Assembly (NCBI RefSeq): GCF_036965165.1
Contig: NZ_JBALOX010000052.1
Coordinates: 1 to 47,363, forward strand
DNA length: 47,363 nt
Direction: 5' to 3'
Source of the DNA: Ferdinandcohnia sp036965165
GTDB taxonomy: Bacteria; Bacillota; Bacilli; Bacillales; Bacillaceae_L
Made by a program: the position numbers and the translations under genes. Shown here in pieces: positions 7,417 to 15,571 of this stretch (position 1 is its first letter; every line of letters starts with the position of its first letter). The notes under the pieces are model-generated. The model was not told the DNA's origin, made no database searches, and worked only from the letters and a program-made list of their open reading frames with translations.

Positions 7417-7938
7417 ATAATTAGATTAGTAAAAAACGCTCAAAAAGGAAATGACAAAGCCTTTTTAAAGCTTTTCCAACAATATGAAGAAGACATTTAC
7501 CGAATGGCATATGTATATGTCAAAAATAAAGATGATGCTTTAGATATTGTTCAAGAAGTAGCATATCAATCTTTTAAAAAGATAGATACATTGAAAAACC
7601 CAGAGTATTTTAAAACGTGGCTAATGAAAATTACAATGAACTGTGCAACGAATGTAGTTAGGAAAAATAAAAAAGTTGTTCAGTTAAAACCAGAATATGA
7701 GGAATTTATGGGAACGGAGAATGAGGATATTCCCTTTTCTATATCATTACAAGACTTGATAGATGGATTGGACAAGGATGAAAAAGGTATTGTTCTTTTA
7801 AGGTTTTATCATAACCATACATTTAAAGAAATATCGGAGATATTGGAAATACCACTTGGAACGGCAAAATCCATTCTTTATCGTGCATTAGACAAGCTTC
7901 GTAAACAATTTAAGGAGGCGGATATTTGTGAACAATAA
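7417..7938 (+). CDS. ECF-type RNA polymerase sigma factor with a probable non-AUG start
   Basis: An extracytoplasmic-function sigma factor of about 173 residues. Region 2 reads AFLKLFQQYEEDIYRMAYVYVKNKDDALDIVQEVAYQSF. Region 4 reads LLRFYHNHTFKEISEILEIPLGTAKSILYRALDKLRK, a clear helix-turn-helix. The first ATG in frame is at 7504, but starting there would remove the first helix of region 2 (about 29 residues of good homology). The frame opens after TGA 7408-7410 and contains no ATG, GTG or TTG before 7504. AAAGGG at 7402-7407 points to ATA 7417 (9-base spacing), with ATT 7420 or ATC 7411 as alternatives. A base-calling error is possible. The anti-sigma gene overlaps its end by 11 bases. Confidence 0.8.
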   Translation: MIRLVKNAQKGNDKAFLKLFQQYEEDIYRMAYVYVKNKDDALDIVQEVAYQSFKKIDTLKNPEYFKTWLMKITMNCATNVVRKNKKVVQLKPEYEEFMGTENEDIPFSISLQDLIDGLDKDEKGIVLLRFYHNHTFKEISEILEIPLGTAKSILYRALDKLRKQFKEADICEQ

Positions 7939-8947
7939 AATAAATCAAGAGTTACAAAAAATTGAAATTCCAAAAGATCTACATGAAAGGTCTAAATTGG
8001 GTGTGAATAAAGCCAAAGCAGAGCAACAAAAAAGAAGATTTAAAAATCCAATAGTAGCAGCGGCAGTGATTTTAGGGTTATCTACTACATCAGTTGGTTT
8101 TGCTTTTCCGTCTATTGCATCACAAATTCCATTTATGGATAATGTCATTAACTTTTTTAATGATGAAGAGCAAGACTACAAAGATTTCGAAGAATTTTCG
8201 ACTGAAATCGGTCTTGTACAAACAAGTAATGGTATTACAGTCATGATTGACAATGCGGTATATGACGGCACAAATCTTACAGTGTCCTTCGCAATTGAAA
8301 CCGATCATAATTTTGATGGACGCATGGATGTACGTGCACCGAATTGGTTTTATGTTCGTGAAGAAGGTGGTAGTGGCGGTACATTTAGAATTACGAAAAT
8401 TAGCGAGAATCGCTATGTGGGATTGTCAACTTTCACTCCAAATTTCAAAGATAACAAACATCCAGAAACAATCGAAGTCACTTGGAAGCCAGAAGCCTTT
8501 TACAGTCCATCAAATGATTTAGAAGTAAAAGGGGATTGGTCATTTGCCTTTTCACTGAATCGTTTAGAAGGCGATTTGCAGCTAGTAAATCAAACAGTGC
8601 AGCAGGAAGATGTGAGCTTTACACTTCAATCTGTTGAGTTTACTGATGTATCCACTGTGATTAGCTATGAACAGGTGGTTTCAGATGAACTGCTTAAAGA
8701 ATGGGCAAGTGTGACACCTGTCTTCCATGTAACAGATGACCTCGGTAATGTGTATATGAATGGAACTGGTGGCGGTGGAAATACAACTGATGACTACAAA
8801 ACATTTAAAGGAACAACCGACTTTGGCACGATTAAAGAAGGAGCTAGTAAACTCATTATTCAGCCTATTCAAATTGCCAGTCTCAATTATGGAAAAGGTC
8901 ATATGGAAATTGAGCTTGAACCTATTGTCATCGACTTAAAAAAATAA
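7928..8947 (+). CDS. DUF4179-domain anti-sigma factor
   Basis: A 339-residue membrane-anchored partner of the sigma factor. The N-terminal 40 residues are cytosolic (IPKDLHERSKLGVNKAKAEQQKRR) and should hold the sigma. One membrane helix follows at about 42-60 (VAAAVILGLSTTSVGFAF). The rest is extracellular and rich in beta strands, as in DUF4179/DUF5643 proteins. The family includes the RsiV-like N-terminal anti-sigma domain. GTG start at 7928 is supported by AAGGAGG at 7911-7917 and lies inside the end of the sigma gene, indicating translational coupling. The inducing signal is unknown. Repeat copy E starts within 20 bases of the stop. Confidence 0.85.
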   Translation: MNNKINQELQKIEIPKDLHERSKLGVNKAKAEQQKRRFKNPIVAAAVILGLSTTSVGFAFPSIASQIPFMDNVINFFNDEEQDYKDFEEFSTEIGLVQTSNGITVMIDNAVYDGTNLTVSFAIETDHNFDGRMDVRAPNWFYVREEGGSGGTFRITKISENRYVGLSTFTPNFKDNKHPETIEVTWKPEAFYSPSNDLEVKGDWSFAFSLNRLEGDLQLVNQTVQQEDVSFTLQSVEFTDVSTVISYEQVVSDELLKEWASVTPVFHVTDDLGNVYMNGTGGGGNTTDDYKTFKGTTDFGTIKEGASKLIIQPIQIASLNYGKGHMEIELEPIVIDLKK

Positions 8948-8964
8948 GAATAAATTAGTTAAAG

Positions 8965-9060
8965 ATTGTGAGTTATTGTACTAACGGGTGCAATAGTAAA
9001 AGATGAGATCGCTGCGGCGGTCTTTTTGTTTGTTTAGCTATAGTATGCAGTTTAGTGAAA
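8965..9060 (+). repeat. Dispersed intergenic repeat, copy E (divergent)
   Basis: GATTGTGAGTTATTGTACTA and ACGGGTGCAATAGT match the first half, but the usual hairpin is replaced by a GC-rich one (GATCGC 9007-9012, GCGGTC 9017-9022, then TTTTT). TATGCAGTTTAGTGAAAG matches the second half. An apparent ATG at 9003 lies inside this repeat. Confidence 0.65.
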
Positions 9061-9143
9061 GAAGGAAATGTAGTTTTGTTATAGAAATATACAAGTTTGA
9101 GATTATTTATTTCCTTTCAATATTTAATAATAGGGGTGAGGGT

Positions 9144-10049
9144 GTGAGTAAAGCACTAATAAAACAGATTCCTTTAATAAGTAATTGTAAAGAAGTTATT
9201 AAAATTAATAAGGGGTTTTCCTCAGATGAAAAATTTCTAATACATATGCAAGATGGTCACAATAAGCTACTACTTCGGATGTTTAATTTAGAAGAGTTGG
9301 AATTAAAGAAGACAGAATACACTATTTTGGAAAGGATGCAGGATTATCACGTTACTTGTTCACAACCTATTTCAATTGGTGAGGTAGAAAATCGGGGGTA
9401 TATGATCACATCATACATAGAGGGTAAGGATGCTGAGGATGAAATTTCAAAATACACGGACCAAGAACAATTTAATATTGGTATTGAGGCGGGAAAAGAA
9501 TTAAGAAAAATTCATCAATTATCTGCTCCAGACCATATCTCTTCGTGGTATTCAAGGAAAGTTGAAAAACATAAGAAATATATAGATGCTTACTTAGCAT
9601 GTGAGGTAAAGGTTAAAAATGACCTTAAAATAATGGATTTTATTGATGAGAATGTCCAGCTCATGAAACAACGCCCGAACTTATTTCAACATGATGATTT
9701 TCACCTTGGAAACATCATTGTGAATAATAAAAAATTCGCTGGAGTTATAGACTTTAACAGGTATGATTGGGGAGACCCTATTCATGAATTTCTAAAGATA
9801 GGAATTTTTAGCCGAGAAGTAAGCATTCCTTTTTCAATAGGACAAATCAGAGGTTATTTTAATAATAAAGAACCTGATGAAGATTTTTGGAGGTTGTATT
9901 CACTTTACCTAGCAATGTGCGTTTTCTCTACTGTTATATGGACGTTAAAAACTATTCCAAACAATATGAATGAGATGTTAGATAAAGTTTATATGTATTT
10001 AGAAGATCATGATTACTTTAGCAGATTAAAACCTAAGTGGTATCAATAG
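9144..10049 (+). CDS. APH/choline-kinase-fold phosphotransferase
   Basis: A 301-residue kinase-like protein of the aminoglycoside phosphotransferase superfamily. The Brenner-type catalytic loop is HDDFHLGNIIV (catalytic Asp and the Mg-binding Asn), followed by the metal-binding VIDFNRYDWGDPIHEF. The N-terminal lobe has the beta-strand-rich LLLRMFNLEELE region. The frame is open from 9003, but that part lies in repeat copy E. GTG 9144 (MSKALIKQIP) follows AGGGGTGAGG and is chosen. The true substrate (antibiotic, sugar or other small molecule) cannot be told from sequence. It is a single gene between repeat copies E and F. Confidence 0.82.
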   Translation: MSKALIKQIPLISNCKEVIKINKGFSSDEKFLIHMQDGHNKLLLRMFNLEELELKKTEYTILERMQDYHVTCSQPISIGEVENRGYMITSYIEGKDAEDEISKYTDQEQFNIGIEAGKELRKIHQLSAPDHISSWYSRKVEKHKKYIDAYLACEVKVKNDLKIMDFIDENVQLMKQRPNLFQHDDFHLGNIIVNNKKFAGVIDFNRYDWGDPIHEFLKIGIFSREVSIPFSIGQIRGYFNNKEPDEDFWRLYSLYLAMCVFSTVIWTLKTIPNNMNEMLDKVYMYLEDHDYFSRLKPKWYQ

Positions 10050-10060
10050 AATGTAGGTTA

Positions 10061-10165
10061 GTGAAAGATTGTACTTAAAGTAACGGGTGCTTTGATCCAA
10101 GAAGGATTAAGGCATTCTTTTGTTGAATTCCTTATTGAGCTAAAGGGGCAGTTTAGTTGAACAAG
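10061..10165 (+). repeat. Dispersed intergenic repeat, copy F
   Basis: GTGAAAGATTGTACTTAAAG, TAACGGGTGC, a hairpin (TGCTTTGATCC with GGATTAAGGCA), TTGAATTCCTTATTGAGC and TAAAGGGGCAGTTTAGTTG. This is one of the most complete copies and starts 12 bases after the kinase stop. Confidence 0.8.
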
Positions 10166-10275
10166 AAATTTTATCAAAATTAAAATTTGAGAAGTGGATT
10201 GTTATAAACATTACAACTACAGGAAGCAATTCTTGAACAAGGAATGCACCTGTCTCTTTAACTATAGGCACAGTA

Positions 10276-10302
10276 ACCAATTGAGTCCCAAGTCATACGC
10301 TA
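10276..10302 (+). promoter_or_regulatory. oxdD: Possible sigma-K promoter of oxdD
   Basis: AC at 10276-10277 and CATACGCTA at 10294-10302 are 16 bases apart. This fits the Bacillus sigma-K pattern (AC, 16-17 bases, CATANNNTA). It lies 47 bases before the ATG of the oxalate decarboxylase gene, whose OxdD relatives are spore-coat proteins. Confidence 0.4.
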
Positions 10303-10349
10303 TAAAATAGATTTTTCCCTTAATAATCCCATAAAAGAGGAGGCTAGTA

Positions 10350-11543
10350 ATGGAAAAACGATCCTTAAATCAAGTGGGTGGGAATGTTCCTCAGCCAATC
10401 AGAAGTGACGGAGCTGGAGGGATTGACTCCGGACCGCGTAATATTATGCGGGATCTTCAAAATCCGGATATGCTCGTCCCACCGATTACAGATGCAGGCT
10501 TGCTCCCTAATTTAAAATTCTCATTTTCTGATACTTCTATGAAATTAGATCAAGGGGGATGGTCCCGTGAGATTACGGTGCGGGAACTTCCTATAGCCAC
10601 CACTCTTGCAGGAGTGAATATGAGTTTAAACGCCGGTGGAGTACGTGAACTCCATTGGCATAAACAAGCAGAATGGTCTTATATGCTGCTAGGTCGGGCA
10701 CGAATAACTGCGGCTGACCAACAAGGACGAAACTTTATTGCCGACATCGGACCAGGGGATTTATGGTATTTCCCCCCAGGAATTCCTCATTCGATTCAAG
10801 GGTTGGAACATTGTGAATTTCTGCTTGTCTTCGATGACGGAAACTTTTCCGATCTCTCCACCTTATCTCTGTCCGATTGGTTTGCACATACTCCAAAAGA
10901 TGTTCTGTCCGCCAATTTTGGTGTACCAGTGAGTGCTTTTAACTCCATTCCTTCTGAACAGGTATATATCTATCAGGAAGAGGTACCAGGTTCACTGGAT
11001 AGTCAAGAAGTCCAGTCACCTTATGGAAACGTTCCGTTAATCTTCAAGCACGAGCTGTTGAAACAAACACCAATTAAAACGCCTGGTGGAAGTGTACGAA
11101 TTGTGGACTCTACTAACTTTCCAATTTCAAAGACAATTGCTGCGGCACTCGTTGAGATTGAACCGGGTGCAATGAGAGAAATGCATTGGCATCCAACTAA
11201 CGACGAGTGGCAGTATTACCTTACTGGAAAAGGACGAATGACAGTATTTACTGGAAACGGTGCAGCTCGAACTTTTGATTATAGTGCGGGTGATGTTGGA
11301 TATGTGCCTTTTGCTACTGGACACTATATTCAAAACACCGGAACTGATACATTATGGTTTTTAGAGATGTTTAAAAGTAAACGATTTGAAGACGTTTCGC
11401 TGAATCAATGGATGGCACTGACTCCTAAAGACTTAGTTAAGAGCAATTTAAATGTTGGATTAGAATTGATTGATTCTCTACGCAAGGAGAAATATCCTGT
11501 TGTAAAATATCCAGGATTCTCCTACTACCCAAAGAACAGGTAA
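10350..11543 (+). CDS. oxdD: Oxalate decarboxylase, OxdD-type bicupin
   Basis: A 397-residue Mn-dependent bicupin that would convert oxalate to formate and CO2. The N-cupin ligands are H102, H104, E108 and H147 (HWHKQAEW, PPGIPHSI). The C-cupin ligands are H279, H281, E286 and H325 (HWHPTNDEW, ATGHYIQN). R99 before the first HWH and the second-site glutamate in FLEMFK (E339) are present. The N-terminal lid is SDLS (167-170), where Bacillus subtilis OxdC has SENS, so the lid Glu important for decarboxylation is Asp here. The overall sequence, such as FDDGNFS and AHTPKDVLSANFGVP, is closer to OxdD, a spore-coat enzyme. GAGGAGG precedes the ATG. Confidence 0.92.
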   Translation: MEKRSLNQVGGNVPQPIRSDGAGGIDSGPRNIMRDLQNPDMLVPPITDAGLLPNLKFSFSDTSMKLDQGGWSREITVRELPIATTLAGVNMSLNAGGVRELHWHKQAEWSYMLLGRARITAADQQGRNFIADIGPGDLWYFPPGIPHSIQGLEHCEFLLVFDDGNFSDLSTLSLSDWFAHTPKDVLSANFGVPVSAFNSIPSEQVYIYQEEVPGSLDSQEVQSPYGNVPLIFKHELLKQTPIKTPGGSVRIVDSTNFPISKTIAAALVEIEPGAMREMHWHPTNDEWQYYLTGKGRMTVFTGNGAARTFDYSAGDVGYVPFATGHYIQNTGTDTLWFLEMFKSKRFEDVSLNQWMALTPKDLVKSNLNVGLELIDSLRKEKYPVVKYPGFSYYPKNR

Positions 11544-11698
11544 GAAGATATTTTAATTTACAATTTTGTATTAGGATAAAACTTGGTTAAATTTATCACT
11601 TATTGTGGTAATCCAGTAAATTGACATACTCAAGCTACTCAAAGAGTGATGATGTTTTTGTAGGTGTTATGTTTTATACAAAAAGGCAAGTATCCATT

Positions 11699-11724
11699 GG
11701 ACCGCTGTTTCGGCTGTCCTTTTT
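11699..11724 (+). terminator. Rho-independent terminator downstream of oxdD
   Basis: GGACCGCTG and CGGCTGTCC (one mismatch, one G-T pair) around a TTT loop, then TTTTT. It lies 156 bases after the oxdD stop. The rest of 11544-11850 shows no gene. Confidence 0.7.
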
Positions 11725-11850
11725 CATTCGTTGGTATTTAACTTGTAGAGGGAAAAGTGGATGAGAATCGTTTTAACCAATTTACATTAATTTGGGGAAT
11801 TGAAATTATAAAAGCACCATATAAAACTATGAAAGGAGGAAAGTGATAAA

Positions 11851-12960
11851 ATGCAGAAATTGAATAAATATTTCCGGGCGAATGCAAGTATGGTTTACAT
11901 TATGACAAATAATGATGTAATGAATCAAATCATTAGCTTTTATAGGGATATGAATGGAATGCTCACCTTTGTGGGTTCCTACCCAACGTATGGTAGAGGT
12001 ACTGGTACAAAGGAAGTCTCCACGGCAACAGCAAACGATGGTGTCGATCCCCTTACATCACAAGGAGCCCTAACTTTATCCCGTGATGGACGTTTCCTTC
12101 TTGCGGTGAACGCAGGCAGCCATACTATCAGCAGTTTCATCATTACTGACAACGGTGCACCCGTTCTAGTAGATGTGAAACCATCTGGAGGTGCTCAGCC
12201 CAATAGTATCGATGTGTTTGGTAATCTTGTCTATGTTGCCAATGTAGGTAATGACACAAACAATTTCTCATCCAACATCACGGGTTTTCGCATAGATGAT
12301 AACGGGCGACTTACTCCAATTCCTGGGTCCTCACATTCTCTCAGCACTTTCAACGCTCAGCCTGCTCAGGTTCTCTTCACTCGTGATGGAAGTAAAATCC
12401 TTGTATCCGAGCTTACTTCAAACCATCTCAGTGTATTCCAAGTATATCAAAATGGAACGGTTACAGAACCAATTGTTAATGATTCTTATGGTCAAGGACC
12501 ATTGGGTGCATATTTTCTATCCTCTGGAACTCTATTAGTTACTGAAGCAGATTCAAATGCCCTGTCATCCTATTCAATGAGCAACGACGGTATCCTTCAT
12601 GTGATCAGTGGCTCTGTACCAAATGGATATAAAACCGCGTGCTGGGTTGTAACAACAAGGGATGAGCGATTTGCATTCGTTACCAACACTTTAAGCGGAA
12701 CCATCTCCACCTACCGAATCGATCCAAATGGAGCATTGTCGGTAGTAAGGCATATTACCAGTACACCACTAGGTACGGTCCCTGGTCTTCCAATGGACGT
12801 TGGAGTGAGTAAAGACGGACGGCATTTTTACACTCTTAACGGAAATCAGGGTACGGTGTCAGTATTTCAAATCCAAGATGATGGCAGTCTAGTAAGATTG
12901 CAGGTTGCTGCCTGGACTAACTCCCCGTACCTTGGGTCACAAGGTTTAGCCGTACTTTGA
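11851..12960 (+). CDS. Seven-bladed beta-propeller, lactonase (PF10282)-like protein
   Basis: A 369-residue protein of repeated blades with the motif (L/F)-x-x-D-G-(R/S)-x-(L/I)-x-V-x-x-x-x-(S/N)-x-(I/L)-S-x-(F/Y)-x-I-x-x-(D/N)-G. Examples are SRDGRFLLAVNAGSHTISSFIITDNG near residue 77 and TRDERFAFVTNTLSGTISTYRIDPNG near 270. This is the 6-phosphogluconolactonase / carboxymuconate-cyclase-like propeller family. No signal peptide is visible. The usual family is about 340-390 residues, so it looks complete. AAGGAGG precedes the ATG. It follows oxdD but is separated by a terminator, so cotranscription is unlikely. The enzymatic activity is unproven. Confidence 0.8.
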   Translation: MQKLNKYFRANASMVYIMTNNDVMNQIISFYRDMNGMLTFVGSYPTYGRGTGTKEVSTATANDGVDPLTSQGALTLSRDGRFLLAVNAGSHTISSFIITDNGAPVLVDVKPSGGAQPNSIDVFGNLVYVANVGNDTNNFSSNITGFRIDDNGRLTPIPGSSHSLSTFNAQPAQVLFTRDGSKILVSELTSNHLSVFQVYQNGTVTEPIVNDSYGQGPLGAYFLSSGTLLVTEADSNALSSYSMSNDGILHVISGSVPNGYKTACWVVTTRDERFAFVTNTLSGTISTYRIDPNGALSVVRHITSTPLGTVPGLPMDVGVSKDGRHFYTLNGNQGTVSVFQIQDDGSLVRLQVAAWTNSPYLGSQGLAVL

Positions 12961-13069
12961 TCCTATTGGGTTACCATACCTCAAAGCAAAAAAATACAGC
13001 TGATGATAAATACAAAGCTGCTGATATACTGGTGGCTTTTGTTATCAGACAACATAATTCCCAGCAGTT

Positions 13070-13172
13070 TGTGAAGAAACGTACTTAAACAAACGGGTGC
13101 GATAGTCCAAGAAGGATTATCGCTTGTTTTTGTTGAACTTATTGAACTAACGGCGCAGTTTAGTTTAACAAG
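13070..13172 (+). repeat. Dispersed intergenic repeat, copy G
   Basis: GTGAAGAAACGTACTTAAAC, AAACGGGTGC, a hairpin (GCGATAGTCC with GGATTATCGC), a T-rich run, TTGAACTTATTGAACTAAC and GGCGCAGTTTAGTTTAAC. The arms again differ from other copies but pair over 10 bp. Confidence 0.8.
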
Positions 13173-13222
13173 GAGTACCTCGTTTTTATCTTGTTACAAA
13201 AATATACATAAGGAGATTAGCA

Positions 13223-13741
13223 ATGGAAAAGTGGGATTTATATGATAAGCATCGTAATAAAATAGAGAAACAAATATCTCGTGGAGATGAAATGACATCA
13301 GACGAGTTTCATTTAGTAGTGCACGTATGTATATTTAATTCAAAAGGAGAGATGCTCATTCAGCAGCGTCAGCCCTTTAAGCAAGGATGGTCGAACCTTT
13401 GGGATATCACTTGTGGTGGTAGTGCGGTTGCAGGCGATACAAGTCAGCAGGCTGCTTCAAGAGAGTTATTCGAGGAGTTGGGGATTCATTATAACTTTGA
13501 AAAGATACGTCCACTTCTTACTATTAACTTTGAACGTGGCTTTGATGATTTTTATTTAATTGAATATGACTTTGATTTGAATGAATTGAAGTTACAGACT
13601 GAAGAGGTACAAGCAGCCAAATGGGCTTCTAAAGAGGAAATCATAAAGCTGATCGATCAAAAAAAATTTATACCTTATTATGAGAGTTTCATTGCGTTAC
13701 TTTTTGAGGGCCGACATCATTATGGCTCTATTCGTATTTAA
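13223..13741 (+). CDS. Nudix hydrolase (IDI/YfcD-like)
   Basis: A 172-residue Nudix protein. The box is G-SAVAG-D-TSQQAAS-RELFEELGI, near residues 67-89. The REx2EExG core is intact, but the first glutamate of the consensus is Asp. The N-terminus (MEKWDLYDKHRNKIEKQISRG...EFHLVVHVCIFNSKGEMLIQQR) is typical of the IDI/YfcD subgroup rather than of MutT. It would hydrolyse a nucleoside-diphosphate-linked substrate that is not identifiable here. AAGGAGAT precedes the ATG. It stands alone between repeat copies G and H. Confidence 0.85.
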   Translation: MEKWDLYDKHRNKIEKQISRGDEMTSDEFHLVVHVCIFNSKGEMLIQQRQPFKQGWSNLWDITCGGSAVAGDTSQQAASRELFEELGIHYNFEKIRPLLTINFERGFDDFYLIEYDFDLNELKLQTEEVQAAKWASKEEIIKLIDQKKFIPYYESFIALLFEGRHHYGSIRI

Positions 13742-13803
13742 GATGTGTAATCTTGCATTGATAACGCATTTAAGGAATTAAGTTTCTAAAGACGTAAAAA
13801 AAT

Positions 13804-13929
13804 TGTGAAGTATTGTACTTAAAGTAATGGGTGCTTTGATCCAGGAAGGGTTAATGCACCTTTCTGTTGAAGGTATAGAATCGAAGTAGTTTAGATGGGG
13901 ATTTATATTTTACTTGTGTTCAACAATCG
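13804..13929 (+). repeat. Dispersed intergenic repeat, copy H (extended form)
   Basis: GTGAAGTATTGTACTTAAAG, TAATGGGTGC and a hairpin (GGTGCTTTGATCC with GGGTTAATGCACC, one mismatch). A degenerate second half (GTAGTTTAGATGGGGATT) runs into CTTGTGTTCAACAATCG. The last 45 bases align with 3165-3215 next to the recombinase gene. Confidence 0.7.
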
Positions 13930-13939
13930 ATTGTTGAAC
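13918..13939. repeat. Perfect 22-bp palindrome
   Basis: GTTCAACAATC joined directly to its complement GATTGTTGAAC. It overlaps the end of repeat copy H and lies just before the 5'-truncated TniQ-like frame. The first half also occurs by the recombinase gene (3205-3215). It could be an operator or a recombination core; nothing decides between these. Confidence 0.55.
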
Positions 13940-13979
13940 AACTTATATATTAGTTTGAAAAGCGGTGAAATAATTTGAC

Positions 13980-15298
13980 ATCAGATCTACCTTAAAGGCT
14001 ATTTATCTACTGGTAAAAGATTAAGTGATTATTTTATATTAGACGGAATAAGTGATAACAGTATTGAATTTATTGCTGCCATAGAAAAATTGACAGCTAG
14101 GCATGATATTCATAATTTAACTATGAATAATTGGAAAGGAATTTTATCTTCTAATGTTGTCGGTTCATTTCGAAAGTGGTGTCCAATATGTTTGGAGCAA
14201 TTCATGTTTGATAACCAAGAGATTTATGAGCCTTTAATTTGGCGTATTTCTGATTTGCAAAAATGTGATATACATCAAATCAAACTTCAAGATAAGTGTC
14301 CAGAATGCCAGAAGCAATTGCAGCTTTATCACAGTAGTTTGGTAAACGGTTATTGTCAACATTGTTTCAGTTGGCTAGGTGATAGTAAAGATTCAATAGA
14401 AAAAGAGACACTAACTAAAAATGAAAAATTTAATGTTGATAATTATAAACAATTAATTCAAAATCAAGGTAAATTAAGTAGTTTTCCAACAAATGTATCA
14501 ATTAGTAACTTACTCAATAGGATACAAAATGACTTAGGATTCAAAAGTCGTTCTAGATTTGCAAGCTTCTTGGGTATAAAAGATGTTAGGTTGCATGCTT
14601 GGATCCATCGCAAAAATATGCCGAATGTTCAAGGATTGATGAATATAGCAGAAAGGTTAGATTCAACAATTTACGACCTTACAAATGAATACAATAAAAA
14701 TTTAATCTCGGGAATTGATATATCAAAGTACAATGAATGGCCTAGAGACAATAAATTCTCAAAAAAGAAACTTGAAATTACCCTTACAGAAGCAATTAAA
14801 AGTGGTATTCCAAAAAGCCTAAAGCAAATCTGCAGCGAAGGTGGTTTTAGTCCTAATTCAGCAAAGTACCATTTTCCTGAATTAAGTAATAGTATCATGG
14901 AAAATTATTCATCGTATCAAAAGCAAATTAAACTTGAACAAAAGTTAAAATTGAAGAAAATACTTAAGGAATGTTTAGAGAGTGAAGAACCCAAAAGCTT
15001 AGAAGAATGTTTAAATATGCATGGAATTCCATATACTACAGCAAAGAAGAAATTACCTTCACTATGCGAAAAGGTTTCAAGAAGATATCAAGAACATAAG
15101 GAATCTCTAGCAACAGAAAGATTTGAAAGAATATCAAATGAGATTAAGGATGTAATGTTTGGATTACATAGTAAAGGAATTTATCCCAGTAGGATAAAAA
15201 TAACAGAAGCACTTTCATATAAGGGGTTGTTTTTAGATAAAAGGTTTCGGAATATAAGAAATGAAATTTTAGTCAATTTGGGATACAAAGATGAATAG
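13980..15298 (+). pseudogene. TniQ/TnsD-like protein, 5' end missing
   Basis: A TniQ-family target-selection protein. Zinc-binding motifs are WCPICLE, then CDIHQIKLQDKCPEC and YCQHC, with the family spacer EPLIWRISDLQKC. The C-terminal part carries at least two repeated helical modules of the type PKSL(K/E)-(Q/E)-C-x-x-G-(I/F)-x-x-x-(S/T)-A-K-x-x-(F/L)-P-(E/S)-L, as in TnsD-like C-termini. The frame is open after TGA 13977-13979 and begins HQIYLKGYLSTGKRLSDYF with no good start. The only in-frame candidate is TTG 14090, without a ribosome binding site. The expected N-terminal 20-30 residues are absent, so the gene is probably truncated at the repeat boundary. No TnsA, TnsB or TnsC is in the window. 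Confidence 0.65.
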
Positions 15299-15571
15299 AA
15301 ATTTGTAAGGTAATTAAAAACCATATCCTGTATTGGTGCTAGAAAAGGAAATTTATGTAATAAACCATAAAGTTTCCGATGATAAAAAAATAAATCAAAA
15401 GCTTTCCTAAAGTTAATTAAAAAACAATTTACCTAAATAAACTTCATAAGAAGAAAATTAAAGGCTAAGAAAATGAGAAGGAAATAATGAATTTTTCTAT
15501 GCGGCTCTAATGATGGAAAGCTTATGATTTATTTAGTGGAAGGATTATGCTTTACGTCACAGAAATTGACC

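Noticed and set aside
9003..9143. Longer start of the APH-like kinase
   Set aside because: The upstream part lies inside repeat copy E and reads as non-homologous sequence. GTG 9144 has a good ribosome binding site.
86..13929. Dispersed repeats as a CRISPR array
   Set aside because: The copies are long, kilobases apart, structured and carry no regular short spacers. No cas genes are present.
86..13929. Dispersed repeats as classical integron attC sites
   Set aside because: GTTGAAC-like heptamers fit one core consensus loosely, but the paired second core site is not clear and the recombinase lacks the IntI-specific insertion. Only a looser cassette-like hypothesis is kept.
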